Source: Sphingomonas sp. 1F27F7B | GTDB lineage: Bacteria > Pseudomonadota > Alphaproteobacteria > Sphingomonadales > Sphingomonadaceae | Length of the DNA stretch: 64,000 nucleotides | Reading direction: 5' to 3' | Assembly (NCBI RefSeq): GCF_005503355.1 | Contig: NZ_SCMK01000010.1 | Location: 62,001 to 126,000 of the forward strand | Shown: piece by piece, positions 33,372-42,590 of the stretch | How the letters are laid out: the number at the start of each line of letters is the position of its first letter | Position numbering within the stretch: the first letter of the stretch is position 1 | Program-made: the position numbers and the translations under genes | Notes under the pieces: generated by a model | Told to the model about the DNA's origin: nothing | The model's database searches: none | What the model saw: only the letters and a program-made list of their open reading frames with translations

Positions 33372-34753
33372 CCCCGCACCTTTCTCCACGCCCCGCGCAC
33401 GGCTTCGATCGTCGTATCGCCTTCGGCGATCGTCGTCGCCGCCGAGCTGACCGATACGCGCATCACCCATTGCCCGCGCCACAGCGCCGCGCCGATGAAC
33501 GCAACGGCATCTTCCTGCACCTGGCGCACCACCGCGAGCGTCGCATCGTCGCTGTCGCCGAAGCGCAGCATGAACTGGTTGAGTTCCACCGGCCGGATCA
33601 GCGCGACGCCGTCGTCGCGGCCGAGCGTCCCGCCCATATGCGCCGCCACCGCGCAGTTGCGCTCGACAAGCTCGGCGATCCCGTCGCGCCCCAGTCGACG
33701 GATCATCGCCCAGGTCGCGAAGCCCCGCGCTCGCCGCGACAGCTCGGGCACATAAGCCGAAGGCTCGCGCTCCGCGCCTTGCGCCGGCGGCAGATAGCTC
33801 GCCGAGATCGCCATGGCGCGGCGATGCGTCTCGGCATCGCGGACGATCGCGAAGCCGCAATCATAAGGTGTCTGCAGCCATTTATGCCCGTCGGTTGCCC
33901 AGCTGTCCGCCTGTTCGATGCCGCGCGTCAGATGCGCCCGGCCCGGCGCTGCCTGCGCCCAGAGCCCGAAGGCACCATCGACATGCAGCCACGCGCCCGC
34001 CGCCCGGGCCAGCGGCGCGAGCTCGGCAAAGGGATCGCACGCACCGGTGTTGATCTGCCCGGCCTGGGCGATCGCAATCACCGGCCCCGCACAGGCCCGC
34101 AGCGCCCGCTCGAAATCGCCCGCGAGCATCCGCCCGCTTGCATCGCTTTCCACGGTCTTCACCCGCCTGGCGCCGAGCCCGAGATATTTGAGCGCGGAGA
34201 AGACGGTGGCATGCGCGTCGGCGCCGATCAGCACCTCGACGGGCGGCGCGCCGAACATGCCGTCCGCCTCCACGTCCCAGCCCGCTCGCCGCAGCACTGC
34301 GCTCCGCGCCGCCGCCAGGCAGACGAAGTTGGCGACGGTCGCCCCGGTGACAAAGCCGATCGAGGCCTGGCGCGGCAGGTCGAGCAGCTCCAGCAGCCAG
34401 TCCGCCGCGACCTTTTCCACTGCCGAAGCCGCGGGCGCCGCGATCAGATTGCCGGCATTCTGCCCCCAGGCCGAGGCCAGCCAATCCGCCGCCACGCCGG
34501 TCGGGTGCGAATTGCCGATTACCCAGCCGAAGAAGCGCGGCCCCGTGGCAGCGCGGATGCCCGGCGTGGCCGCTTCGACCAGATGCTCGATCACCGATAC
34601 CGGATCGTCGCCTTCCTCGGGGAGCGGCGCGGCGAATGCCTCGAGCATCGTCGCATAGTCCGCCGCCGGGGTGATCTCGGCCGTCGCCACGCCGCGCCGA
34701 TAGGCGATGGCATGCGCCGCCGCATGCTCCAGTGCCGTCCATTCGTCCTGCAT
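33368..34753 (-). CDS. Pyridoxal-phosphate-dependent decarboxylase (group II, AADC-like)
   Basis: A 461-residue PLP enzyme of the aromatic-L-amino-acid/glutamate decarboxylase group. The cofactor Asp is in HVDGAFGLWA, the Schiff-base Lys in TDGHKWLQTPYDCG, and the glycine-rich ATGPRFFGWVIGNSHPTG region fits the substrate side. Substrate not predictable; aromatic amino acids are plausible. ATG 34753 was chosen for its conserved MQDEWTALE start; the upstream open frame covers low-complexity GGGCCC repeats. Coupled by ATGA to the epimerase gene, an odd functional partner. Confidence 0.87.
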   Translation of the reverse strand: MQDEWTALEHAAAHAIAYRRGVATAEITPAADYATMLEAFAAPLPEEGDDPVSVIEHLVEAATPGIRAATGPRFFGWVIGNSHPTGVAADWLASAWGQNAGNLIAAPAASAVEKVAADWLLELLDLPRQASIGFVTGATVANFVCLAAARSAVLRRAGWDVEADGMFGAPPVEVLIGADAHATVFSALKYLGLGARRVKTVESDASGRMLAGDFERALRACAGPVIAIAQAGQINTGACDPFAELAPLARAAGAWLHVDGAFGLWAQAAPGRAHLTRGIEQADSWATDGHKWLQTPYDCGFAIVRDAETHRRAMAISASYLPPAQGAEREPSAYVPELSRRARGFATWAMIRRLGRDGIAELVERNCAVAAHMGGTLGRDDGVALIRPVELNQFMLRFGDSDDATLAVVRQVQEDAVAFIGAALWRGQWVMRVSVSSAATTIAEGDTTIEAVRGAWRKVRG

Positions 34754-34823
34754 CACCACTCCCTTTTCCAAAGGCCGTGACAATGCCCCCGGGCCCGGGC
34801 CGGGCGCATTCCGGAACTTGCCC

Positions 34824-35558
34824 TCAACTCTCGCGGTGCACGGCAAAGCCTTGCCAGCTCTGGTTGACCGGCATCAGCTCGAGCGAATTGATGTTGAGGT
34901 GCGGCGGCAGCGTCGCGACCCACAGGATGGTATCGGCGATGTCCTCGCCGGTCATCGGGTTCACGCCGGCATAGAGCTTGTCCGATACGTCCTGGCTGCC
35001 GGTGCGCACCAGCGTGAATTCGGTCTCGACCATGCCCGGCTCGATCGAGGTGACGCGCACCCCGGTGCCGTGCAGGTCGGCGCGCAGGTCGAGGCTGAAC
35101 TGGCGGACGAACGCCTTGGTCGCCGCATATACGTTGCCGCCGGGATAGGGATAGGTCGCCGCGACCGAGGAGAGGTTGATGATCGCACCCTTGCGCTCGA
35201 TCAGGCCGGGCAGCAGCCTGTGCGTGATCGAGACCAGCGACGTAACGTTGGTGTCGATCATCGTCTTCCAGTTGGAGAGCGATGCCTGCTGGGCCGGCTC
35301 CAGCCCGAGTGCGAGCCCGGCATTGTTCACCAGCAGATCGATGTCGCGAAAGCCTTCGGGCAGCGCGCCCAGCGCCGCGTCGCGCGCGGCGTCGTCGCGG
35401 ATGTCGAAGGCGAGGGTGTGGACATTGTCGCGCGCCAGCTTCTCGAGCCGGTCCGTGCGCCGCCCGGTGGCGACGACGTTCCATCCCGTATCGGCAAAGG
35501 CATGGACACAGGCCTCGCCGATCCCCGCGGTGGCGCCGGTGATGAGTGCGGTGGGCAT
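34824..35558 (-). CDS. ydfG: NADP-dependent short-chain dehydrogenase, YdfG-like
   Basis: A 244-residue classical SDR. The cofactor motif is TGATAGIG (residues 7-14), the structural NNAG motif follows near residue 80, and the catalytic set is Ser in NLSSVAATYPYPGG and YAATK. The C-terminus ends HLNINSLELMPVNQSWQG, a signature of the YdfG/3-hydroxy acid dehydrogenase group that oxidises L-allo-threonine and 3-hydroxy acids. ATG 35558 starts the fold directly. It lies upstream of the PLP decarboxylase on the same strand with a 70-bp GC-rich gap. Confidence 0.92.
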   Translation of the reverse strand: MPTALITGATAGIGEACVHAFADTGWNVVATGRRTDRLEKLARDNVHTLAFDIRDDAARDAALGALPEGFRDIDLLVNNAGLALGLEPAQQASLSNWKTMIDTNVTSLVSITHRLLPGLIERKGAIINLSSVAATYPYPGGNVYAATKAFVRQFSLDLRADLHGTGVRVTSIEPGMVETEFTLVRTGSQDVSDKLYAGVNPMTGEDIADTILWVATLPPHLNINSLELMPVNQSWQGFAVHRES

Positions 35559-35577
35559 GTCGGTCCTCCAATTCGCC

Positions 35578-35598
35578 ATCCCGGACATGATCCGGGAT
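35578..35598. repeat. REP-like intergenic palindrome
   Basis: ATCCCGGA (35578-35585) and TCCGGGAT (35591-35598) form a perfect 8-bp stem around CATGA in the 175-bp gap between the SDR gene and an unknown gene. The motif CATCCCGGACATGATCCGGG matches the family of dispersed repeats common in alphaproteobacterial intergenic DNA. The rest of this gap is GC-rich and shows no gene. Confidence 0.55.
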
Positions 35599-35733
35599 CC
35601 AATGTGCCGCGGGCGACGGCCTCGCGGCGTTCGCGCTGCCCTTGCCGCGCGCTGGACCCCGGCACAAGCCCGTCCTGCGCGGTGCCCCGGCCGAAGGCGA
35701 AGCGGCGGGGGCGCGGCGGAACGCGGCCTGGGC

Positions 35734-36150
35734 TCAGATGCGCGCCTCGAACGCCGCGAGCAGCGCCCAGAGCGCGTCGCGTTCCTCTTCCGCGGCGAAC
35801 TCGGCCGCATTGCGGACGAGATGATATTCGTCCTCGGTCGCGATGCTGCCGCGCTTGCGGATCTTCCTGAGGTTACGCGAGAAGCGCAGCCGCGCTTCGC
35901 TCAAGGTCATCGCGCCGCATTCGGCCAGGCGCGCATCGAGGCAGGCGACATGATCGGGCGAGGCGTGCGCAAGGTCCTCGACGAGGTCGTTGATCGCCAT
36001 CTGCAATCCCCTGCGTGCCGCCGAGGGCGGCCGCATCGCGTCGAGCATCCGGACCGGATGGATGGCATCCGTCTCCGCGATGCCCATGCACTCGGTGGCG
36101 AGGATACCCAGGGTTCGCCGCATCCGCTCGAACGTCCGGGTATCCATCAT
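35734..36150 (-). CDS. Hypothetical protein coupled to pheT
   Basis: A 138-residue, mostly helical, Arg/Glu-rich protein with no signal peptide or membrane segment. It begins [18 protein letters not shown] and ends in an acidic helix (FAAEEERDALWALLAAF). The start ATG 36150 overlaps the last base of the pheT stop (TGATG), so it is translated by coupling. I do not recognise the family. Confidence 0.65.
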   Translation of the reverse strand: MMDTRTFERMRRTLGILATECMGIAETDAIHPVRMLDAMRPPSAARRGLQMAINDLVEDLAHASPDHVACLDARLAECGAMTLSEARLRFSRNLRKIRKRGSIATEDEYHLVRNAAEFAAEEERDALWALLAAFEARI

Positions 36151-38594
36151 CAGCCTCGCAGCGCCGCGCCCAGCTTCGCCGCGGCGGCGACCACCTTGTC
36201 GGCAACGGCTTTCAGCTCTTCGTCGGTGAAGCTCTTCTCGCTGGGCTGGAGCGTCACTTCGATGGCGAGGCTCTTCTGTCCCTCCGGCACGCCGGTGCCG
36301 GTGAAGATATCGAACAGCCGGGCATCGACGATCGCCGCCTTGTCCGCGCCCTTCACGGCACGGACGAGATCGCCGGCGGCAAGCGCGGCGGGCACCAGGA
36401 AGGCGAAGTCGCGCGTCACCGCCTGCAGCGCCGGCGGCGTATAGGGGGTGCGCATAAAGCCCCCACCGCCCTTCGACTCGCCGCGCTTCGCGGGCAACGC
36501 ATCGAGATAGAGCTCGACCGCGGCGACATCGCCGTCGAGGTCGAAGGCCTTGAGCACGCTCGGATGCACCATGCCGAACGCCGCCAGCACCGTCTTGGGG
36601 CCGAGCCGGAGCGTCGCCGACTGGCCGGGGTGCCACACGGCGCCGGCTTCCCCCATCACCTGCAGGTTGGCGATCGGCGCGCCGGCCGCCTCGAGCAGGG
36701 CCAGCGCCTCGGCCTTGGCGTCGAACGCGTCGAAGGGCTGGGCCTTGCCGCCCTGCCAGCCGCGTGGGCTCTTCGCGCCGGCGAGCAGCACGCCCAGCGT
36801 CGGTCGCTCGCCATCAGCGAGATAGCGCCGGCCCAGCTCGAACAGGCGCACCGAAGCCGCGCCGCGCTTGAGGTTGCGCTCCGCCGCGCCGAGCAGGCCC
36901 GGCAGCAGCGAGGGGCGCATCACCTTCATGTCTTCGCTGATCGGATTGGCGAGGGTCCAGGCGCCGCCGCCAAAGGGCGCCGCTTCCGCCTCGGAGATGA
37001 AGCTCCACGTCACTGCTTCGCTCAGGCCCCGCGCCGCGGCGGTCCGGCGCACCCTGCGTTCCAGCTTCTGCGCTGCGGTCGCGGTCGGCTTCGCCACGCC
37101 CGGCACGCGGGCGAGCGGCGTCGAGGGGACATGGTCGATGCCCTGGATGCGGATCACTTCCTCGACCAGGTCGGCCGCGCCGTCCACGTCGCGGCGCCAG
37201 CTCGGCGCGGTGACGCGGAATGCTTCGAAGCCCTGTTCGATATCGACCGGATCGCCATTGGCGTCGAGCGGCTCGACAGTGAAGCCCAGGCTCTCGAGGA
37301 TTTCCTTCTGCCGCCCGGCCGGCACGGCGAGGCCGCCCAGCGTCTCGGCCAGCCTGGGGTCATAGCCGGTGGTGATGCCGACATGCGGCGGCGTGCCCGC
37401 GCGCGTGATCGCGCTGGCGGTGCCGCCGCAATGGTCGAGCACCAGCCGCGTGGCGATCGCGAGGCCATCGTCGAGAAAGGCCGGATCGACGCCCCGCTCG
37501 AAGCGCGAGCGCGCATCGCTGGTCAGCCCCAGCTTCTGGCCGGTGCGGGCGATGTGATCGGGATCGAAATAGGCGCATTCGATGATCACGTCGGAGGTGG
37601 TGTCCGACACCCCCGAATGCTCGCCGCCCATGATGCCGCCGATATCGTGCACCGCTTCGCCATCGGCGATCACCGTCATCGTCGAGTCGAGCGTGTAGGT
37701 CTTGCCGTTGAGCGCCAGCACCTGCTCGCCCGGCATGGCCTTGCGCGCCACCAGGCCGCCGGAGAGCTTCGCCTGGTCATAGACGTGGAGCGGCCGGCCG
37801 AGATCGATCGAGACGAAGTTGGTGATGTCGACCAGCACCGAGATCGGCTTCTGGCCGATCGCGTTCAGCTTGCGGCGCATCCATTCGGGCGATTCGCCAT
37901 TGGTCACGCCCGCCACGCGCTGCGCGTAGAAGGCGGGACAGCCCTCCACATCCTCGGTGCGCACGTCGGGCGCGGGGCCGCTGCCGTCGATCGGTGCGAT
38001 CACATCGGCGCGATAGACCTGGGCGAGCGGCTTCAGCGTCCCCAGCCCCGCGGCGGCCAGGTCGCGGGCGACGCCGCGCACGCCCATGCAGTCCTGGCGG
38101 TTCGGGGTGATCGAGACGTCGAACACCGGATCGTTCAGCGCGGCATAGTCGGCAAAGGCAGTGCCCACGGGCGCGTCGGCCGGCAGCTCGATGATGCCCT
38201 CATGATCCTCGCCGAGCTCGAGCTCGCGCGTCGAGCACATCATGCCGTTCGATTCGACGCCGCGCACGGCCGCAACCTTGAGCGCCATGCCATTGGCCGG
38301 CACCACTGCGCCCGGAGTACCGAGCACGCCGACCAGCCCGGCACGCGCATTGGGCGCGCCGCAGACGACCTGGAGCACCTGCTCGCCGGTGTCGACGGTC
38401 AGCACCTGCAGCTTGTCCGCCTGGGGGTGGCGCTCGGCGGTGAGCACCTTGGCGACGCGGAAGCCGTTCAGCTTCTCGCCCGGATTCTCGACGCCCTCCA
38501 CTTCGAGGCCGACGCGAGTCAGCGCTTCCTCGATGTCGGCGAGCGAAGCGTCGGTATCCAGATGCTCCTTGAGCCAGCTCAGGGTGAACTTCAT
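36150..38594 (-). CDS. pheT: Phenylalanine-tRNA ligase beta subunit
   Basis: An 814-residue beta subunit of the alpha2-beta2 enzyme that charges tRNA-Phe. Visible regions are the N-terminal B1 ([18 protein letters not shown]), the EMAP/OB-like tRNA-binding domain ([13 protein letters not shown]), the B3/B4 editing domain ([14 protein letters not shown]) and B5. The C-terminal ferredoxin-like anticodon-binding domain ends [19 protein letters not shown] 38594 overlaps the pheS stop by ATGA. A small unknown gene is coupled downstream. Confidence 0.97.
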   Translation of the reverse strand: MKFTLSWLKEHLDTDASLADIEEALTRVGLEVEGVENPGEKLNGFRVAKVLTAERHPQADKLQVLTVDTGEQVLQVVCGAPNARAGLVGVLGTPGAVVPANGMALKVAAVRGVESNGMMCSTRELELGEDHEGIIELPADAPVGTAFADYAALNDPVFDVSITPNRQDCMGVRGVARDLAAAGLGTLKPLAQVYRADVIAPIDGSGPAPDVRTEDVEGCPAFYAQRVAGVTNGESPEWMRRKLNAIGQKPISVLVDITNFVSIDLGRPLHVYDQAKLSGGLVARKAMPGEQVLALNGKTYTLDSTMTVIADGEAVHDIGGIMGGEHSGVSDTTSDVIIECAYFDPDHIARTGQKLGLTSDARSRFERGVDPAFLDDGLAIATRLVLDHCGGTASAITRAGTPPHVGITTGYDPRLAETLGGLAVPAGRQKEILESLGFTVEPLDANGDPVDIEQGFEAFRVTAPSWRRDVDGAADLVEEVIRIQGIDHVPSTPLARVPGVAKPTATAAQKLERRVRRTAAARGLSEAVTWSFISEAEAAPFGGGAWTLANPISEDMKVMRPSLLPGLLGAAERNLKRGAASVRLFELGRRYLADGERPTLGVLLAGAKSPRGWQGGKAQPFDAFDAKAEALALLEAAGAPIANLQVMGEAGAVWHPGQSATLRLGPKTVLAAFGMVHPSVLKAFDLDGDVAAVELYLDALPAKRGESKGGGGFMRTPYTPPALQAVTRDFAFLVPAALAAGDLVRAVKGADKAAIVDARLFDIFTGTGVPEGQKSLAIEVTLQPSEKSFTDEELKAVADKVVAAAAKLGAALRG

Positions 38595-39691
38595 GCGCCC
38601 ACTCCTCCGCTCAGCGTGGGCACGTCGAGCGCCGAGAAGCCATAGTGCCTGAGCCAGCGCAGGTCGCCGTCGAAGAAGGCGCGCAAATCGTCCATCCCAT
38701 ATTTGAGCATCGCGAGCCGGTCGACGCCGGTGCCGAAGGCAAAGCCCTGCCATTCGTTCGGATCGAGCCCGGCGGCCTCGATCACCTTGCGGTGGACCAT
38801 CCCGGAGCCGAGCACTTCCATCCAGCCGCCATTGTCGCTCGCGCGCGGATCGCCGCCGATCACGCGCTTGCCGTTCTGCCAGGTGAAGCCGACATCGACT
38901 TCGGCGGAGGGCTCGGTGAACGGGAAATAGCTCGGGCGCAGGCGCAGCACGATGTCATCGCGCTCGAAGAACGCCTTGAGGAACGTCTCGAGCGTCCATT
39001 TGAGGTGACCGAGCGTGATCCCCTTGTCGATCACCAGGCCCTCGATCTGATGGAACATCGGCGTGTGCGTCGCGTCGCTGTCCGAGCGGTAGACGCGGCC
39101 CGGCGCGATGATCCGGATCGGCGGCTCGTCCTGCATCATGGTGCGGATCTGCACCGGCGAAGTGTGCGTGCGCAGCAGATATTTCTGGCTGCCGTCCGCC
39201 TCGGGCGGGAAATAGAAGGTGTCGTGCATCGCCCGCGCCGGATGGCTCTCGGGGATGTTGAGCGCGGTGAAATTGTGCCAGTCGTCCTCGATCTCGGGGC
39301 CGGTGGCGACGGCGAAGCCGAGATCCGCGAAGATCTCCGCCAGCTCGTCCATCACCTGGCTCACCGGATGCACCGAGCCGGGGGCGATGCCGTCCACCGG
39401 CAGCGTCATGTCGAGTGTCTCGCTGGCGAGGCGGGCGTCGAGCGTCGCTTTCTCCAGCGCATGCTTCCGCGCGCCCAGCGCCTCGGTCACCGCTTCGCGC
39501 AGCCCGTGGATGCGCGGGCCCTGGGCCTGGCGCTCGTCGGGGCTCATGCCGCCCAGCGTCTTGAGCAGGCCGGTCACCACGCCCTGCTTGCCGAGCGCAT
39601 GCACACGCACCGCTTCCACGGCGTCGAGCCCTGCGGCGGCTTCGATGGAGCCGAGCAGGTCGGTCCGCAGCTGGTCCAGATCGGTCGTCAT
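38591..39691 (-). CDS. pheS: Phenylalanine-tRNA ligase alpha subunit
   Basis: A 366-residue class II aminoacyl-tRNA synthetase subunit. An N-terminal coiled-coil ([20 protein letters not shown]) precedes the catalytic core with motif 2 ([20 protein letters not shown]) and motif 3 ([18 protein letters not shown]). A perfect 9-bp tandem repeat, TTGGGGAAG twice (39701-39718 on the plus strand), lies immediately upstream of the start, beside the AGAGG ribosome-binding site. A terminator separates it from rplT, so pheST seems to have its own promoter. Confidence 0.97.
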   Translation of the reverse strand: MTTDLDQLRTDLLGSIEAAAGLDAVEAVRVHALGKQGVVTGLLKTLGGMSPDERQAQGPRIHGLREAVTEALGARKHALEKATLDARLASETLDMTLPVDGIAPGSVHPVSQVMDELAEIFADLGFAVATGPEIEDDWHNFTALNIPESHPARAMHDTFYFPPEADGSQKYLLRTHTSPVQIRTMMQDEPPIRIIAPGRVYRSDSDATHTPMFHQIEGLVIDKGITLGHLKWTLETFLKAFFERDDIVLRLRPSYFPFTEPSAEVDVGFTWQNGKRVIGGDPRASDNGGWMEVLGSGMVHRKVIEAAGLDPNEWQGFAFGTGVDRLAMLKYGMDDLRAFFDGDLRWLRHYGFSALDVPTLSGGVGA

Positions 39692-39741
39692 CAGATCCTC
39701 TTGGGGAAGTTGGGGAAGCCTCTAGCCGTGACGGGCACAAA

Positions 39742-39773
39742 GAAAAAGGGCGCCGGTGTTGCCACCGGCGCCC
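39742..39773 (-). terminator. Rho-independent terminator after rplT
   Basis: On the minus strand GGGCGCCGGTG (39773-39763) pairs with CACCGGCGCCC (39758-39748) over 11 bp, closed by a GCAA tetraloop, then TTTTT (39747-39743). It lies 26 bp past the rplT stop and 52 bp before the pheS start. Confidence 0.92.
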
Positions 39774-39798
39774 CGTTCTCGCGTCTGCGTCAGGTCGC

Positions 39799-40164
39799 TC
39801 AGGCGGCCTGGGGCAGAGCCGCCTTCGCCTGCGCGACGATGGCGGTAAAGGCTTCGCCTTCATGCATGGCGATATCGGCCAGGACCTTGCGGTCCAGCTC
39901 GATGCCGGCGAGCTTCAGCCCGTGCATGAACTGCGAATAGGTCAGGCCCTCGGCGCGGACACCGGCGTTGATGCGCTGGATCCACAGACCACGGAAGGTC
40001 CGCTTCTTAACCTTGCGGTCGCGATACGCATACTGGCCGGCCTTCTCGACGGCCTGGCGCGCGATGCGAATCGTGTTCTTGCGACGGCCGCGATAGCCCT
40101 TCGCCTGCTCAAGAATGTTCTTGTGCTTGGCCTTGGTGGTAACACCACGCTTAACTCGTGCCAT
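39799..40164 (-). CDS. rplT: 50S ribosomal protein L20
   Basis: A 121-residue basic ribosomal protein that binds 23S rRNA and is needed early in 50S assembly. The start [18 protein letters not shown] and the motif [14 protein letters not shown] are family signatures. It follows rpmI by 14 bp on the same strand. In many bacteria L20 represses its own operon at the mRNA level; I could not verify a leader structure here. A terminator ends the unit right after the stop. Confidence 0.98.
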   Translation of the reverse strand: MARVKRGVTTKAKHKNILEQAKGYRGRRKNTIRIARQAVEKAGQYAYRDRKVKKRTFRGLWIQRINAGVRAEGLTYSQFMHGLKLAGIELDRKVLADIAMHEGEAFTAIVAQAKAALPQAA

Positions 40165-40178
40165 TTGTCAGGCCCTCC

Positions 40179-40382
40179 TTACTTCAGACCGTAGGGCGCC
40201 CATGCCTTGATGTGCGCGACATCGGCATCGGCGAGCACGGAGGTGCCGCGGTTCTGGCGGATATACTTGGCGTTGTGGCTGATCAGCCGGTGGCGCTTGC
40301 CAGCCACACCGTGCTTCACCTTGCCGGTGGCGGTGAGCTTGAAGCGCTTCTTCACGCCGCTCTTCGTCTTGAGCTTGGGCAT
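40179..40382 (-). CDS. rpmI: 50S ribosomal protein L35
   Basis: A 67-residue very basic protein with the full L35 pattern (MPKLKTKSGVKKRFKLTATG; HRLISHNAKYIRQNRGT). AAGGAGA lies at the right distance before ATG 40382. It is the first gene of an rpmI-rplT unit. infC, which often precedes rpmI in bacteria, is not adjacent; a histidinol-phosphatase gene lies 252 bp upstream on the same strand. Confidence 0.98.
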   Translation of the reverse strand: MPKLKTKSGVKKRFKLTATGKVKHGVAGKRHRLISHNAKYIRQNRGTSVLADADVAHIKAWAPYGLK

Positions 40383-40634
40383 TTTCGTCTCCTTGAGTTC
40401 GACGATTGCGGACACGCGCGGCAGCCCATTCAGCCGGCGGATCCCTACGATCGCGGAAAGCGGGCCCCCTAGCGGAAACGCCGGCGCAGTGCAACCCGAG
40501 TCGGAACCCTTTGGTGCGCCGGGCTCTTTCCTCTCCATGGCCGGTCGATCGGCAGGCCGGCAGCGCAATGCGCGCATCCTCTCGCCGCCGACCGGGCGGG
40601 CGCGCGCCCGTCGCCTTAACTTTCGAGTCGCAGC
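40383..40634 (-). promoter_or_regulatory. Intergenic leader region upstream of rpmI
   Basis: A 252-bp gap between hisN and rpmI. It presumably contains the ribosomal operon promoter and a leader; several GC-rich self-complementary stretches are present, but I could not assign a defined promoter hexamer pair, attenuator or L20 mimic. No credible small gene is visible. Confidence 0.35.
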
Positions 40635-41429
40635 TCAGTGGCCGTGATCGTGCCCGCGGCAGGCCAGTGCCTCCAGGATGTCGTCGATCCGCGCCGGATC
40701 GCCGGCGGCGACGACTTCGCCGTTGCTTCCGGCATGGAGCGGGTCGCCCTGCCAGTCGCACATCCGGCCGCCCGCGCCCTCGACGATGGGCACGAGCGCG
40801 GCGAAGTCGTGCAGCTTGAGCCCCGCCTCGACGACGATGTCCATCCAGCCGCTGGCGACGCAGCCATAATTATAGCAGTCGCCGCCCAGCACCGTACTCA
40901 TCACGGCGGCGTCGAGATGCTCGAAGGCGTGGAGCTGGTCGTCGCCGAACAGCGCCGGCGAGGTGGTCGCGAGGATCGCCTGGTCGAGATCGCGGCAGCG
41001 CCGCGTCGCGGCGGGCTTGCCGTTGAACAGGGTCGGCCGCCCCGCCACGCCCAGCCAGCGCTCCTTCGTCGCCGGCTGGTCGATGATGCCGAGCAGCGGC
41101 CAGCCGTCGTCGATCAGCGCGATCAGCGTGCCGAAGATCGGTCGACCGGCGATGAAGGCGCGCGTGCCGTCGATCGGATCGAGCACCCATATGCGCCCGC
41201 TCGTTCCTTCGCGCACGCCGAACTCCTCGCCCTGGATGCCGTCCATCGGCCGTTCGGCGATGATCAGCTTGCGCATCGCTTCCTCGGCGGCGCGATCGGC
41301 GAGCGTGACGGGGGACTGGTCGTCCTTGGCCTCCAGGCCGTGCGCCCCGCGGAAATAGGGGAGGATCGCCGCGCCTGCCGCATCGGCAAGGCGTTCGGCA
41401 AGGGCGATATCGGCTGCGGTAACGGGCAT
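40635..41429 (-). CDS. hisN: Histidinol-phosphatase, inositol monophosphatase family
   Basis: A 264-residue metal-dependent phosphatase of the inositol monophosphatase fold. Metal and phosphate ligands are visible: the GEEFG motif (IQGEEFGVREG), WVLDPIDGTRAFIAG and the C-terminal YNYGCVASGWMDIVVE, LHDFAALVPIVEGAGG. The last two segments are typical of the HisN branch that dephosphorylates histidinol phosphate in histidine synthesis, rather than of inositol- or FBP-specific enzymes. A His-rich C-terminus (GHDHGH) is unusual. Start 41429 gives the standard length. Divergent from the phospholipase gene with a 66-bp gap. Confidence 0.82.
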   Translation of the reverse strand: MPVTAADIALAERLADAAGAAILPYFRGAHGLEAKDDQSPVTLADRAAEEAMRKLIIAERPMDGIQGEEFGVREGTSGRIWVLDPIDGTRAFIAGRPIFGTLIALIDDGWPLLGIIDQPATKERWLGVAGRPTLFNGKPAATRRCRDLDQAILATTSPALFGDDQLHAFEHLDAAVMSTVLGGDCYNYGCVASGWMDIVVEAGLKLHDFAALVPIVEGAGGRMCDWQGDPLHAGSNGEVVAAGDPARIDDILEALACRGHDHGH

Positions 41430-41495
41430 TCCGCATGCCCTAGCCTCGAGATTTTGACTCGCCAAGGTCACAAAGCCCTGTCACTCAACCCGCCG

Positions 41496-42560
41496 ATGCG
41501 CCGCCGCTTGCTGATTCCGATCGCGTTTCTCGCCGCCACGCCCGCCGCGGCGCAGAGCCTGCGCGCCGTGCCCGCCCAGCCTGCCTCGGAAGCCGAGGCG
41601 CTGCGCGGAGTCGAAGTATTTCTGGTCAATGAAGGCGACGCGCCCGTCACGGATGCCGGCCCGCGCCAGATCGAAGTCACTGCGGTCGACGGCACGCGCC
41701 TCGTGCTCGAGCGGGCGCCGGGCCCGCTGCCCATCGTCGCGCCGCACGGCTTCGCCAAGGCGCGCTACGTGCCGGTGAGCGTGGCGGGCCGCGCGATGCC
41801 GCCCGCGGAGCAGCACGCCGCCGCCGAGATTCCCCAGGGCGAGACCGTGGTGCAGAGTTCGACCGGCAGTTCGGCCGCGTTCGTCGACCGGTTCGAACCG
41901 CACGAGCCGGTCTATGGCGCGTTCGGGCTCAAGGATGCGGGCGGCAAGCTCCAGGTGAGCTTCGCGTTCCGCCCCTTTGGCGAGAAGGCGCCGCTCAAGC
42001 TCGGCAATTTGCGCTTCGCCTATACCCAGACGATGTTCTGGGCGCTCAACCGGCCCTCGGGCCCGTTCCGCTCGACCAATTACAGCCCCGAAGTCTATGC
42101 CGACATTCCCTTCGGCGAAACCACCAGGGTGGCGCTCGGCTATCGCCATGATTCGAACGGGCGCGGCGTGGCCGATTCGGTCGATCTGAACCGCGTGTTC
42201 CTGCGTGCCGAGAAGCGCTTCGACCTGGGCGGGGACTGGCATCTCGATATCGCCCCCCAGGCCTGGTTCTATGTCGGCCGGCTCGGCACGGCGCCTGACG
42301 TGAAGGACTATTTCGGCTATACCAGCCTCACCGCCGCGATCGGCCAGCAGGACGGATTGAAGCTGTCGCTCACCGGCCGCGGCAGTTTCGAGACGGGCAA
42401 GGGCGCGGCCGAATTGTTCGTCTCCTATCCCCTGGCCCGGATTGCCAAGGGCGTTGGCTTCTATATCTTCGGCCAGGCCTTCACCGGCTATGGCGAGGCA
42501 CTGGACGACTATCGCAGGAACGACACCCACGCCCGGATCGGCATCGCGCTGACGCGCTAG
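41496..42560 (+). CDS. pldA: Outer-membrane phospholipase A (OMPLA)
   Basis: A 354-residue protein with a signal peptide ending near AAAQ, a periplasmic N-terminal domain (residues ~25-140) and a 12-strand OMPLA barrel. The active site is intact: YRHDSNGRG gives His218 and Ser220, and Asn232 follows 14 residues after His, the same spacing as in E. coli PldA. OMPLA hydrolyses phospholipids that reach the outer leaflet, acting as a dimer with calcium. The N-terminal extension is longer than in enterics. The gene precedes a periplasmic peroxiredoxin by 30 bp. Confidence 0.9.
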   Translation: MRRRLLIPIAFLAATPAAAQSLRAVPAQPASEAEALRGVEVFLVNEGDAPVTDAGPRQIEVTAVDGTRLVLERAPGPLPIVAPHGFAKARYVPVSVAGRAMPPAEQHAAAEIPQGETVVQSSTGSSAAFVDRFEPHEPVYGAFGLKDAGGKLQVSFAFRPFGEKAPLKLGNLRFAYTQTMFWALNRPSGPFRSTNYSPEVYADIPFGETTRVALGYRHDSNGRGVADSVDLNRVFLRAEKRFDLGGDWHLDIAPQAWFYVGRLGTAPDVKDYFGYTSLTAAIGQQDGLKLSLTGRGSFETGKGAAELFVSYPLARIAKGVGFYIFGQAFTGYGEALDDYRRNDTHARIGIALTR

Positions 42561-42590
42561 CCGCCGGCAAGGAGATTCAGGAGGATCGCC

